Part shown: positions 45,501-52,649 of the stretch, one piece after another | Numbering within the stretch: the first letter of the stretch is position 1 | How the letters are laid out: every line of letters starts with the position of its first letter | Assembly: GCA_028718185.1 (NCBI GenBank) | Contig: JAQUMH010000006.1 | Coordinates: forward strand, 1-64,000 | Source of the DNA: Elusimicrobiota bacterium | GTDB lineage: Bacteria > Elusimicrobiota > UBA8919 | DNA: 64,000 bases | Direction: 5' to 3' | Made by a program: the position numbers and the translations under genes | Notes under the pieces: model-generated | Databases searched by the model: none | What the model was told of the DNA's origin: nothing | The model's input: the letters and a program-made list of their open reading frames with translations, nothing else

Positions 45501-46293
45501 TTTCGGGTACAGTGCGGTTTCCAACCCGTTTAGTTTTATTGCATCGTGGAGCAGAGATGATTCTGATGACGGCAAAGTCCGTGTTGAAGTTTCTGAAGGA
45601 TTGCCTAAAGGTTATTATGTAAAAGTTGAAAATACAAATACTGATTTTGCTATTGCAATAAAGAATTCAATATCAGACCGGCTTATAAAATGCTTAAATC
45701 AGCCGGCATATAAACTGACTATTTACGATAAAAGTAATATCCCGCAAAATCTTAACATTAAAGGTACGGCAAGGTTTAAGTATAGTGATAGAAACGGAGA
45801 TGGTTATGTAGATGGAACAGATGTAAAAATTAACAATATTCGCATTGCATATTTAAATGAAAGTAAAAATAGTTGGAAATTTCCCAACGCTTTACAGGTT
45901 ATTGATAAAGCAGAAAAATATGTAAAAGTAAATATTGAGCAAAATGCATATTTTACAATGGTAGCATCGGTTATACCTACTAAAAAAGTTTCCAATATCG
46001 TAAATTTTCCTAATCCTTTTAATCCTGAGAAGGAAAATACAACTATAAAGTACGTATTAACTGAATCTGGTAAGGTGATATTAAGTATTTTTAATCTCGT
46101 TGGCGATTTAGTTTATCGCATAAATATGGATGAAGGAACCGAGGGAGCAATTGGTCAGCCTGAAGGCTATACAAATGAGGTAGTTTGGGATGGCAAAAAT
46201 GGTAACGGAACAACTGTGGCAAACGGCATATATATCATGGAAATTAAAAGAGGTAATGAAAAAGATATTAGAAAAATCGCGGTAGTAAAGTAA
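42544..46293 (+). CDS. Secreted Kelch/fibronectin-III surface protein with FlgD-like C-terminal domain
   Basis: 1249 aa from ATG 42544. The signal peptide (about 1-29) ends near CLYAGSS. Five to six Kelch-type blades (about 60-370) repeat KIILFGG and DTWIYN. Three or more FN3/Ig-like domains follow (about 480-1040), with SPSNNFSTNDTTPDFSW and SWSAPGNDR-type starts. The C-terminus (about 1165-1249) is a FlgD-like Ig domain: NFPNPFNPEKE, VWDGKNGNG, GIYIMEIKRG. That domain resembles sorting domains of surface proteins. Co-transcribed with a kinase (ATGA overlap), so it may be a surface sensor or a regulated exoprotein. Confidence 0.82.
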   Translation: MKIKIKKWFFICLSATTYFLLPTSCLYAGSSTTYTNDNHFNAGMCNDTIVYGTGDSAYVGLANNFDNISTVSNPTARRWSAAAYNSSEDKIILFGGYNDISALNDTWIYNPATEQWTQKSPSIVPPGRYGHILVSAGSTKAILFGGWNGSDYLNDTYEYDFNTNNWTKVDTIPSPTACAYSCAAYDSFNNKIILFGGQTYESVKSSQTWIYHISGSSWTRGSYGPSSRKGAAGCYDSENKKIILFGGENESGTFLSDTWAYDCNTNIWSNRNPSAIPTVRTEASMIYDSRNKKTVLFGGIGITNLLKNDVWYYSYDNNKWSTSSPASPPSARYGFSLNYISSLQKAFLFGGRDGSVGSRDDSYYYICRSSGIYTTVYYDVPFSTKLYWSTIEAPNQSGIPSNTTIKFQVASSADNNTYSAYTDYLDNPNDYCIYSGSPFTISSSHNNRRYLKIRFYFETTEPPLSGQLQRATVSFNRSPNGPSLSSPSNNFSTNDTTPDFSWYAGSDDDGDPITYQIEVDNDADFLSPVITSSNIVTTSYSTTTVMGHGKYFWRVCANDGSSYSLWTSTYTLYIDTIPPSSITSFSAVIGSYNGTINLSWSAPGNDRFFGDILSGKYFVRKATYPILTDADWQQNYTNEKIISKPLISPNETQTLTFDGLANGTTYYFSVKTQDGTDNISEISGVSPVCMTNAVPIVIIKSPNGSEVYVENRYIYWEYSDAYPPNDTHTFSIYDSSDGINFNSLIVSGLSNNTTSYLWNTKSVKNSSSHKIKVVACDIRGLEGYDVSDNIFTVDNLNVAPIVALTVPNGTEKISGNYTISFTVSDTNLSDNHIYTIYASTNSGISYDVKIVENLTVTNYLWDTTKFVNSPKYRVKVVATDNGSPNLSGEDYSDANFEVNNNNKTPSTPVLISPLDDSYNTMATIKFVWQKSVDPNPEDFLTYTIYYSTDSYFLYKTMVTGITETEYTPSNLAENIKYYWKVTAVDPFGYSAVSNPFSFIASWSRDDSDDGKVRVEVSEGLPKGYYVKVENTNTDFAIAIKNSISDRLIKCLNQPAYKLTIYDKSNIPQNLNIKGTARFKYSDRNGDGYVDGTDVKINNIRIAYLNESKNSWKFPNALQVIDKAEKYVKVNIEQNAYFTMVASVIPTKKVSNIVNFPNPFNPEKENTTIKYVLTESGKVILSIFNLVGDLVYRINMDEGTEGAIGQPEGYTNEVVWDGKNGNGTTVANGIYIMEIKRGNEKDIRKIAVVK

Positions 46294-46330
46294 ACGCGAA
46301 TATACACGAATAGTTCGCGATAATTAGCGT
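46294..46330. repeat. CGCGAAT/CACGAAT low-complexity repeat
   Basis: CGCGAATATACACGAATAG followed by TTCGCG. Same unit as around the GxxExxY gene (50713-50770, 51140-51183). Confidence 0.55.
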
Positions 46331-46347
46331 TAAGGAGCGGAGCGACT

Positions 46348-46722
46348 ATGAAAAAAATTCTTGTAGTGGATGATGAAAGGGACATTGTTGAGATTATTTC
46401 ACTTTATCTTGAAAAAGATGGGTACCAGGTAATTTGTGCATATGATGGGCTGGAAGCGCTTGCTAAAATCGGTGTGGAAAAACCGGATTTAATTGTTCTT
46501 GATATTATGATGCCTAAATTAGATGGGCATTCTCTGAACATCAGACTTAAGGAAAATCCCGAGACTAAAGATATCCCTGTTATCGTAGTTACCGGAAAAG
46601 GACATTTGAGAGAAATTATTACAGCAAGAGCAGATGTTACTATTGTTGACTATCTTGAAAAGCCATTCCAGATGAAAGAACTTTTAGAGAAAATAAATAA
46701 CGTTTTTGCCGAAAAAAAATGA
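46348..46722 (+). CDS. Single-domain response regulator
   Basis: 124 aa: VVDDERDI, phospho-Asp in LIVLDIMMPKLDG, switch Thr in VIVVTGKG and EKPFQMKEL. CheY-like. The start AAAATTCTTGTAGTGGATG is the same as in the kinase at 41432, suggesting a duplicated receiver. The stop overlaps the next ATG (ATGA). RBS GGAGCGGAG. Confidence 0.9.
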   Translation: MKKILVVDDERDIVEIISLYLEKDGYQVICAYDGLEALAKIGVEKPDLIVLDIMMPKLDGHSLNIRLKENPETKDIPVIVVTGKGHLREIITARADVTIVDYLEKPFQMKELLEKINNVFAEKK

Positions 46723-48344
46723 CTCTCATTACTATCCCATATGTCATTCCCGCGAAGGCGGGAATCTATAAAAAGATAAAGATACTACGTAAGGTTTTAC
46801 TCTGCGTAATCTTGTCTTTAATCTGTGTAATCAGCGATTGTTGTGCAAACGGTACTTCAGGTATTGCAGCCGAATATCTTTTGTCATTTTATCCGGATGC
46901 CAGGACTTCTGCACTTGCCGGGGCAGCAACGTCATTATCGGGTTCTTCATCCAGCATATATTATAATCCTGCCGGGATTGCTTCTGATTTTTACAACGAA
47001 CTTTCGTTTTTTTATACACCGCTTTTTTATGGGACAAAATTTACTTATATTAGTTATTCATATCCGTTGGCGCCTAAAGAAACGATAGCAGGTTCTATTG
47101 GAGTTCTTTCAACCGGTGATATAGAAAAAACAAATTCCGTTGGTGAAACACTTTATGATTTTTCATCACAAGACACGGTATTTAATTTAGATTATGCTGT
47201 AAATCTGGGTGGACCAATTGATGGAGGAATTAATATAAAGTTTCTGACTCAAAGCATAGATGATTTTTCTGCACATGCTTTTTCTGCTGATGCCGGAGTT
47301 GTATCTACGGAAGAGGATACTAAATATGGAATTGCTGTGAAAAATGTTATTCCGCTTAAACTTGGAAACGATAAACTTCCTATGTCGTTGCGATTGGGGC
47401 TTGCACAACGAATTTATGATAAACTTTATTTTAGCGGTGATTTAGCTTTTGATAACATATTACAGAAATCGATAAGTAAATTATTTTTTGGTGCGGAGTA
47501 TCAGTATAAAGTATATTTTTTTAGAGTAGGTACGAATTATAAAGAAACAACATGTGGCATTGGTGTTGCAGAAGATAAATTTTCACTTGATTATGCCGTT
47601 TCATTTCACACACTTGACATAACACATAGGTTTTCAATTGCTTTAAGATTTGGAGTTGAATCAACAGAGGCAGAGAAGCATGCTATTAAGCTCCTTGAAG
47701 AAAACAAGTTAAAAGTTGACGAGGAGGAGGTACGGATTTCGCAGAAAAGGAAAGACTTGGCAAAAGACATAGAAGTGTTTAATGTTGAAAAAGAAAAAGT
47801 TGAAAAACTTTTGATGAATGATGCAAACTTGAAGAAAGAATGGCAAAAAATTCAGTCAGAAAAAGAACAGATATCTTTCGAACTGGAAAATGCGAGAAAG
47901 AAACAGCAGTTTTCTCAAATGCTTTTGAATGCTCAGAAATATTTTGACAAAAAAGAATACGAAAATGCATCAGATATTACGAACCAAATACTCAAAGAAG
48001 ACCCTCAGAACGAACAAGGGCTGACACTTCTAAGAAAGATTTCAGAGATGTCCACTTCTACCTTTGCAAAAGAAAAATATCTAAAAGCGGTAGATTTTTA
48101 CGAGCAGGGAAGGTTTTCAGATGCTGCATTAAAAGCAGGAGAAGTTATTCAAATTGACGGTGGTTATATTGATGCGCAAGTCCTGATACATAAATCCAAA
48201 GCCCAGAATTATATTATACAGAAAAGATATCAAGATGCAAAGTATGAACTTGTTGAAGCGATAAAAATTAACCCAAACGATAAAAGTATCTTGGAATTTT
48301 TACAAAGAGTTCAAACAATATTAGATGTGATGGAGGGCAAATGA
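46719..48344 (+). CDS. PorV/UPF0164-like outer-membrane protein with C-terminal TPRs
   Basis: 541 aa. The N-terminus includes a repeat-encoded VIPAKAGI, then a hydrophobic core (VLLCVILSLICVI) and a mature start near CANGTSG. Residues 45-300 are PorV/PorQ-like: DARTSALAGAATSLSG, SSIYYNPAGIAS and FFYTPLFYGTKF. A coiled coil (about 315-395) and TPRs (about 395-535) follow. ATGA overlaps on both sides fix it in the regulator-barrel-TPR set. In other bacteria PorV carries surface proteins with C-terminal sorting domains; the Kelch protein upstream is a candidate client. Confidence 0.8.
   Translation: MTLITIPYVIPAKAGIYKKIKILRKVLLCVILSLICVISDCCANGTSGIAAEYLLSFYPDARTSALAGAATSLSGSSSSIYYNPAGIASDFYNELSFFYTPLFYGTKFTYISYSYPLAPKETIAGSIGVLSTGDIEKTNSVGETLYDFSSQDTVFNLDYAVNLGGPIDGGINIKFLTQSIDDFSAHAFSADAGVVSTEEDTKYGIAVKNVIPLKLGNDKLPMSLRLGLAQRIYDKLYFSGDLAFDNILQKSISKLFFGAEYQYKVYFFRVGTNYKETTCGIGVAEDKFSLDYAVSFHTLDITHRFSIALRFGVESTEAEKHAIKLLEENKLKVDEEEVRISQKRKDLAKDIEVFNVEKEKVEKLLMNDANLKKEWQKIQSEKEQISFELENARKKQQFSQMLLNAQKYFDKKEYENASDITNQILKEDPQNEQGLTLLRKISEMSTSTFAKEKYLKAVDFYEQGRFSDAALKAGEVIQIDGGYIDAQVLIHKSKAQNYIIQKRYQDAKYELVEAIKINPNDKSILEFLQRVQTILDVMEGK
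46743..46771. repeat. CATTCCCGCG palindrome within a signal peptide
   Basis: GTCATTCCCGCG-AAG-GCGGGAATC (46743-46766) lies in the coding sequence of the PorV-like gene and encodes YVIPAKAGI. Just after it (46797-46843), CTGCGTAATC...TCTGTGTAATCAGCG repeats code for the hydrophobic core. Confidence 0.75.
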
Positions 48345-49591
48345 AAATAATAAACAGGAAATATAGAATAAAAGGTGTGAAGTGGGCACTAATGCTTTTT
48401 CTACTCACTACTTCCTACTTACTACTTCCTACTCCCTGTTTTTCTCAAGTCAATCCCGAGGTTTACTTTAATTCCGCTATTGATAAATACATAAAAGGTG
48501 ATTATGACAGTGCTATAGAATTATTTGAAAAATTACTTGCTGAAAATCCACAGCATCAAAAATCTAAGGAGTTTTTAATAAAAGTTTTAATTGAAGCAGC
48601 AGAAAAACAAGTTATGCTAAGTAATTATACAAAAGCAAAGACATATATCGAAAAAGCAAAAACAATTGCTCCGGATAATGCCAAAATAAATGAATTGCAA
48701 AATATAATAATGGGGACTCCAATTAAAAAAGAAAAGGAAGTCATTCAACAATCCGCTCAAACAATAAAAGAGCCTGAAATAAAGATGGGCAAACCGAAAT
48801 CTACTGAAAAAAAAATCGAAAAACCACAAGTTACGGAAAAGATTAAAACACCTGTTTTTGATGAATTTAGTAAACAAGAAAAGCTTCAGCCTAAATCCTA
48901 CAAAGAAATATTTTTAGTTATAGGTATAAGTTTAATTGTTATTATATTGTTATGTTTGGTCTTTTATGTGTGGATTAAGAAAAAAACTATAGATAATTAT
49001 AAAAGAATGGAGGAGTTGAAAAACCAAATTCGTGCTGAAGCAGAAAAAAAATTCGGACAGGAACTTGAAAAAATCAAGAAAGCCGAAGAGGAAAGATTGA
49101 AAAAGGAAATATCTGAAAAATTGAAACTTCAGATAGCAGATAAAAAAGCAGTAAATGAGAAAGACGGTGAAATTGCTCGCCGGCAATTTGAAGCAACAAT
49201 CGAAGAAAGCAAGCTTCTGGATACTATATCGGATAATATAAAAAGAGAAGAATACTCAGAACAAGTCACAAAAAAAATGATAGATTCGCTTAAAACCATT
49301 ATCCTTGTAAACAAAAGTGTAGCTCTCGAGAATATTTTACGGCTTTCTAAAAGTAACCAGGTGCGGCTAAGATATGACTGTGTTAAAATCATCGACAGTA
49401 TTTTAATTGCTGATACATTCAAAATTCTTTTTGATATGTTGGGTGATTCTGACAATAATGTTAAAAAAGCAGTGATAATTTCTCTTAATAATATTTGTAA
49501 AGTCCATCCCTCTGAAATCCCTTCCGATATGATTTCAAAAGCCCAGCACCAAATCACCGAAGAAAAAATAAAAAACGGCTGGATAATTTAA
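48341..49591 (+). CDS. TPR protein with membrane anchor, coiled coil and HEAT-like tail
   Basis: 416 aa. Signal-like segment (about 17-37, SYLLLPTPCFSQ). TPRs at about 40-125 (YDSAIELFEKLLAENPQH). A lysine-rich linker and a membrane helix (about 189-211, IFLVIGISLIVIILLCLV) precede a charged coiled coil (about 215-280). HEAT-like repeats (about 320-410) follow. The coiled-coil part would be cytoplasmic if the TPRs are periplasmic, linking the two sides. ATGA overlap with the PorV-like gene. Function unknown; it may be a scaffold for that barrel. Confidence 0.72.
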   Translation: MKIINRKYRIKGVKWALMLFLLTTSYLLLPTPCFSQVNPEVYFNSAIDKYIKGDYDSAIELFEKLLAENPQHQKSKEFLIKVLIEAAEKQVMLSNYTKAKTYIEKAKTIAPDNAKINELQNIIMGTPIKKEKEVIQQSAQTIKEPEIKMGKPKSTEKKIEKPQVTEKIKTPVFDEFSKQEKLQPKSYKEIFLVIGISLIVIILLCLVFYVWIKKKTIDNYKRMEELKNQIRAEAEKKFGQELEKIKKAEEERLKKEISEKLKLQIADKKAVNEKDGEIARRQFEATIEESKLLDTISDNIKREEYSEQVTKKMIDSLKTIILVNKSVALENILRLSKSNQVRLRYDCVKIIDSILIADTFKILFDMLGDSDNNVKKAVIISLNNICKVHPSEIPSDMISKAQHQITEEKIKNGWII

Positions 49592-49610
49592 AATCAGAGA
49601 TTATTTTTTT

Positions 49611-49844
49611 GTAGTCGCACCGCTTTGAAACTGTGTCATAATTACTGTTTTTGGTTTTGTCATTCCCGAATGCTTTAACCGGGAATCCAGTCTCTGATGA
49701 TAACACAACTTTATAGATTCCCGTTTTCACGGGAATGACAGGCTTTTTGACAATTATGACACAGTCTCCTTGCGGTGCCATAATGTTAATTGATGTATTT
49801 ATCTTTGTTTACACCAATGCATGCCAAGGGCATGCAACTACAAT
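49611..49844. repeat. TGTAG palindrome interrupted by a MITE-like element, plus a further palindrome
   Basis: GTAGTCGCACCGC (49611-49623) and GCGGTGCC (49772-49779) are the two halves of one TGTAG palindrome. Between them is an insert of about 140 bases with terminal inverted repeats ACTGTGTCATAATT (49630-49643) and AATTATGACACAGT (49752-49765). It carries two CATTCCCG/CGGGAATG palindromes (49659-49742). A separate GCATGCC/GGCATGC hairpin follows (49819-49835). This explains most of the 317-base gap before lepB. Confidence 0.85.
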
Positions 49845-49872
49845 TAAACTGGGTATAACAAGCATTATTTTA

Positions 49873-49900
49873 TTGACTTTTCGTGTTTTTTTGATATAAT
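49873..49900 (+). promoter_or_regulatory. Sigma-70 promoter giving a leaderless lepB mRNA
   Basis: TTGACT (49873-49878), 16-base spacer, TATAAT (49895-49900). The ATG at 49909 starts 8 bases after the -10 box, so the transcript should begin at or within two bases of the start codon. Confidence 0.65.
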
Positions 49901-49908
49901 TGCAATCT

Positions 49909-50712
49909 ATGAATTTTATATTATTTTTGATATTTTCGTTAGCTGGTATTGGCTCGGTGGGATATGTGTTTTTTAAGATGCAGGAATATCCTATGGAATA
50001 TAGACTTGGCATTGTGCTCGTCATATCTATAATTGATGCGATTATTTTCCGGAAAATAAGGAAAAAATCCAAGGGGTTTTTAAAAAAAGCGGTTGAAGAA
50101 GCGATTGAATGGGCAGATACCTTGATATGGGCAGGTGTTTTTGCGTTTTTAATAATGTATTTTTTCCTGCAGGCGTTTAAAATTCCTTCCGGTTCCATGA
50201 GAAACACGCTATTAGAAGGTGACCATCTTTTCGTTAACAAATTTGTTTATGGAACCCGGCTTTATTATCCCGATTTCTCAAGCGGTATAAAGGTTAATAT
50301 GAAACGAGTTTTAGTATTGAAGAAACCCAAGCGGGGCGATATAGTGGTTTTTGCCGCACCGCCTGAAGCGCTTGAACCTTATGAGAGAGAAGCAGGTATA
50401 AAAAAAGATTTTGTTAAAAGGTGTATCGGTGTTGCCGGTGACAAAATTGAAGTCAAAAAGAAAAAATTATATGTAAATGATGTTCTTCAGAAAGAGCCAT
50501 ATGTAATTATTTCAGATGTCTATAATGATAATATCCCACAGAGGGATAATTTTGGTCCAATTACGGTACCTACGGGAAATTATTTTATGATGGGAGACAA
50601 CAGGGACAATAGCAAAGACTCAAGGTTTTGGGGAACTCTTGATGAAAAGTATATTAAAGGCAAACCGCTTCTAATTTTCTGGCCCCCAAAACGAGTTAAA
50701 CTAATTAAATAA
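49909..50712 (+). CDS. lepB: Signal peptidase I
   Basis: 267 aa from ATG 49909. Two N-terminal membrane segments (about 4-20 and 66-88). Catalytic Ser96 in IPSGSMRNTLLEGD and catalytic Lys170 in FVKRCIGVAGD. The final box MMGDNRDNSKDSRFWG is complete. It cleaves exported preproteins at the membrane. The first lysine-rich region between helices is usual. TTG 49900 overlaps the -10 box and cannot be the start. Confidence 0.95.
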   Translation: MNFILFLIFSLAGIGSVGYVFFKMQEYPMEYRLGIVLVISIIDAIIFRKIRKKSKGFLKKAVEEAIEWADTLIWAGVFAFLIMYFFLQAFKIPSGSMRNTLLEGDHLFVNKFVYGTRLYYPDFSSGIKVNMKRVLVLKKPKRGDIVVFAAPPEALEPYEREAGIKKDFVKRCIGVAGDKIEVKKKKLYVNDVLQKEPYVIISDVYNDNIPQRDNFGPITVPTGNYFMMGDNRDNSKDSRFWGTLDEKYIKGKPLLIFWPPKRVKLIK

Positions 50713-50737
50713 TTCACGAATAGAGACATGCGAATAA

Positions 50738-51157
50738 ATGCAAACATCACGAATAAGCACGAATAAAAGAATTATCGAGTCAGAATTAAGCTATAAAATT
50801 ATGGGGATATTATTTGATGTTCATACAACAATGGGGAATAGATATCAGGAGAAATATTATCAACGTGCGGTTAAAACAGCATTTCGGGAAGCAGAATTAT
50901 TTTGCAAGGAACAGATTGCTGTTAATTTAATGTACAAAGGTAGTAAAATTGGGAAATATATTCTTGATTTTATTGTGGAGAATAAAATAGTTGTGGAACT
51001 CAAAACTGTTGTTCAATTTCACAGGGATGATATAAAACAAGTTCTTTCATATTTAAAGGAAGTAAAATTACCATTAGGTATTTTAGTAAATTTTCGCTCA
51101 GAGAGATTAACTTACCAACGGATATTAAACCCTGAAGTTATTCGTGCCAATTCGTGA
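50738..51157 (+). CDS. GxxExxY family protein (PD-(D/E)xK-like)
   Basis: 139 aa. It has the family motif GNRYQEKYYQRAV, then KEQIAVNLMYKG, and the nuclease-like core LDFIVENKIVVELKTV (Asp...Glu-x-Lys), ending in LVNFRSERLTYQRIL. The family function is not established; the fold suggests a nuclease. The first 12 residues come from CACGAATAAG-type repeats, which also flank the gene downstream in inverted orientation. The start is therefore uncertain, and the unit may have arrived with these repeats. Confidence 0.88.
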   Translation: MQTSRISTNKRIIESELSYKIMGILFDVHTTMGNRYQEKYYQRAVKTAFREAELFCKEQIAVNLMYKGSKIGKYILDFIVENKIVVELKTVVQFHRDDIKQVLSYLKEVKLPLGILVNFRSERLTYQRILNPEVIRANS

Positions 51158-51183
51158 GAATATTCGTGATATTTTATTCGTGA
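51140..51183. repeat. ATTCGTG repeat cluster downstream of the GxxExxY gene
   Basis: Four ATTCGTG units in 44 bases, the reverse complement of the CACGAAT units at 50713-50760. Together they bracket the gene. Confidence 0.7.
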
Positions 51184-51196
51184 CTAAGGAGTTGAT

Positions 51197-51622
51197 ATGT
51201 TTGAAAATTGGCTTACGTGGGCAGTAATTGCAGTTGTTCTTTTTATTGTTGAAATGGTTTCTCCGACTGTTTTTTTCTTTGCTTGTTTGGGATTAGGTGC
51301 GGTTTTCGCTGCAGTTGCAACTATATTTAATTTGATGTGGCTTGACTGGACAGTTTTTTTTATTGTCTCATTTTCGGCGATAATTCTTTCACGACCTCTC
51401 GTTAACAAACTAATGAAAACCCCGTCCCGTCCTGCCAATGTCGATGCACTTATAAATAAGAACGCTTTTGTTTTGGAAGAAATAAAACCGTCAAAATACG
51501 GCAGAGTGAAAGTTGAGGGCGAAGAATGGCTTGCCGGATCATCTGAAGAAATTCCGAAAGGTATCTGGGTAAAAATTATTGAAGTAAAAGGTGCGCGATT
51601 AATAGTGAAAAAAGAAAATTAA
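51197..51622 (+). CDS. NfeD-like membrane protein
   Basis: 141 aa. Two to three membrane helices (about 5-25, 28-45, 50-66) and a C-terminal OB-fold domain (about 80-139; NAFVLEEIKPSKYGRVKVEGEEW in parts). Short NfeD proteins pair with SPFH/band-7 proteins, and one follows at 51739. They are thought to organise membrane microdomains or support protein quality control. AAGGAG precedes the ATG. Confidence 0.88.
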   Translation: MFENWLTWAVIAVVLFIVEMVSPTVFFFACLGLGAVFAAVATIFNLMWLDWTVFFIVSFSAIILSRPLVNKLMKTPSRPANVDALINKNAFVLEEIKPSKYGRVKVEGEEWLAGSSEEIPKGIWVKIIEVKGARLIVKKEN

Positions 51623-51654
51623 AAGATTCAAAGATTAAAAGATTGTTCGCCACT

Positions 51655-51669
51655 GAGTCGTCGGCGGAT
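51655..51669. repeat. Second copy of the GCCAC...CGGCGGA repeat
   Basis: GTTCGCCACTGAGTCGTCGG followed by CGGA resembles the repeat at 6471-6494. It is flanked by AAGATTAAAAGATT simple repeats in 51623-51738. Confidence 0.55.
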
Positions 51670-51738
51670 TAAAGACCAAAAGATTAGAGAACTTAAGAAC
51701 ATTAGAGCATAAGAACAAAGTTATATAGGAGGGTATTT

Positions 51739-52635
51739 ATGCAGCAAATTCCGGTTCCGTTATTGATTGTTGGAATAATTTTATTGTTTATTTTTGCAAA
51801 GATGGCGCTTCGTATAATTAGGCCATTTGAAAAAGGACTTGTAGAATTTTTAGGTAAGTTTAATAGAACTGCAGATTCAGGGCTTGCTTTTGTAATCCCG
51901 ATGTTTGAAACTATCAGAAAGGTTGATATGCGTGAACAGGTTCTGGATGTCCCGCCGCAGGATGTTATCACGAAAGATAATGTCGCTGTTACAGTTGATG
52001 CTATCATTTACTTTAAGGTAACAGACCCGTTTAAGGTTCTTTATAATGTTGCAAATTTTATTCAGGCAGCAATAAATCTTGCCCAGACTAACCTGAGAAA
52101 CGTTATCGGAGAACTTGCTCTGGATGAAACGCTAACTTCCCGTGAAAAAATAAACACACAGTTACGTATGGTTTTAGACGAAGCAACTGATGCATGGGGA
52201 GTAAAGGTTACACGTGTTGAACTGCGGAAAATTGACCCTCCTGCCGATATTACACAGGCAATGTCAAAGCAGATGAAAGCAGAAAGAGAAAAACGTGCAA
52301 ACATACTTGAAGCGGAAGGGTTTCGTCAGGCAGCAATTTTAAAAGCTGAAGGCTCAAAACTTTCGGCGATATTGGAAGCAGAAGGCAAAGCCGAAGCAAT
52401 AAAACGTGTTGCAGACGCAGAAAAATATCAGATTGAGATTGTATATAATGCGATTCATTCCGGTCGTCCGACAACTGACCTTATCGCAATAAAATATCTT
52501 GAGACCCTTGAAAAAGTTGCAAATGGTCAGGCAACAAAAATATTCCTGCCGTTAGAAACCTCGGGTGTTCTCGGGTCAATAGCGGGAATTTCCGAACTCT
52601 TCAAAGAAAAAGATAAAAAGGAAGAGAAGAAATAA
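51739..52635 (+). CDS. SPFH/Band 7 (stomatin-like, QmcA-type) protein
   Basis: 298 aa. One N-terminal membrane helix (about 5-22), the band-7 domain (about 25-200) with [32 protein letters not shown] and [15 protein letters not shown], then an Ala/Glu-rich coiled coil (about 185-235). It oligomerises at the membrane and works with NfeD, encoded just upstream. RBS GGAGGG. Confidence 0.93.
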   Translation: MQQIPVPLLIVGIILLFIFAKMALRIIRPFEKGLVEFLGKFNRTADSGLAFVIPMFETIRKVDMREQVLDVPPQDVITKDNVAVTVDAIIYFKVTDPFKVLYNVANFIQAAINLAQTNLRNVIGELALDETLTSREKINTQLRMVLDEATDAWGVKVTRVELRKIDPPADITQAMSKQMKAEREKRANILEAEGFRQAAILKAEGSKLSAILEAEGKAEAIKRVADAEKYQIEIVYNAIHSGRPTTDLIAIKYLETLEKVANGQATKIFLPLETSGVLGSIAGISELFKEKDKKEEKK

Positions 52636-52649
52636 CATAGATTACGCTG

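Noticed and set aside
49809-50240. Minus-strand open frame of 143 codons over the lepB start
   Set aside because: Overlaps the conserved catalytic part of lepB and the repeat region; no supporting signals.
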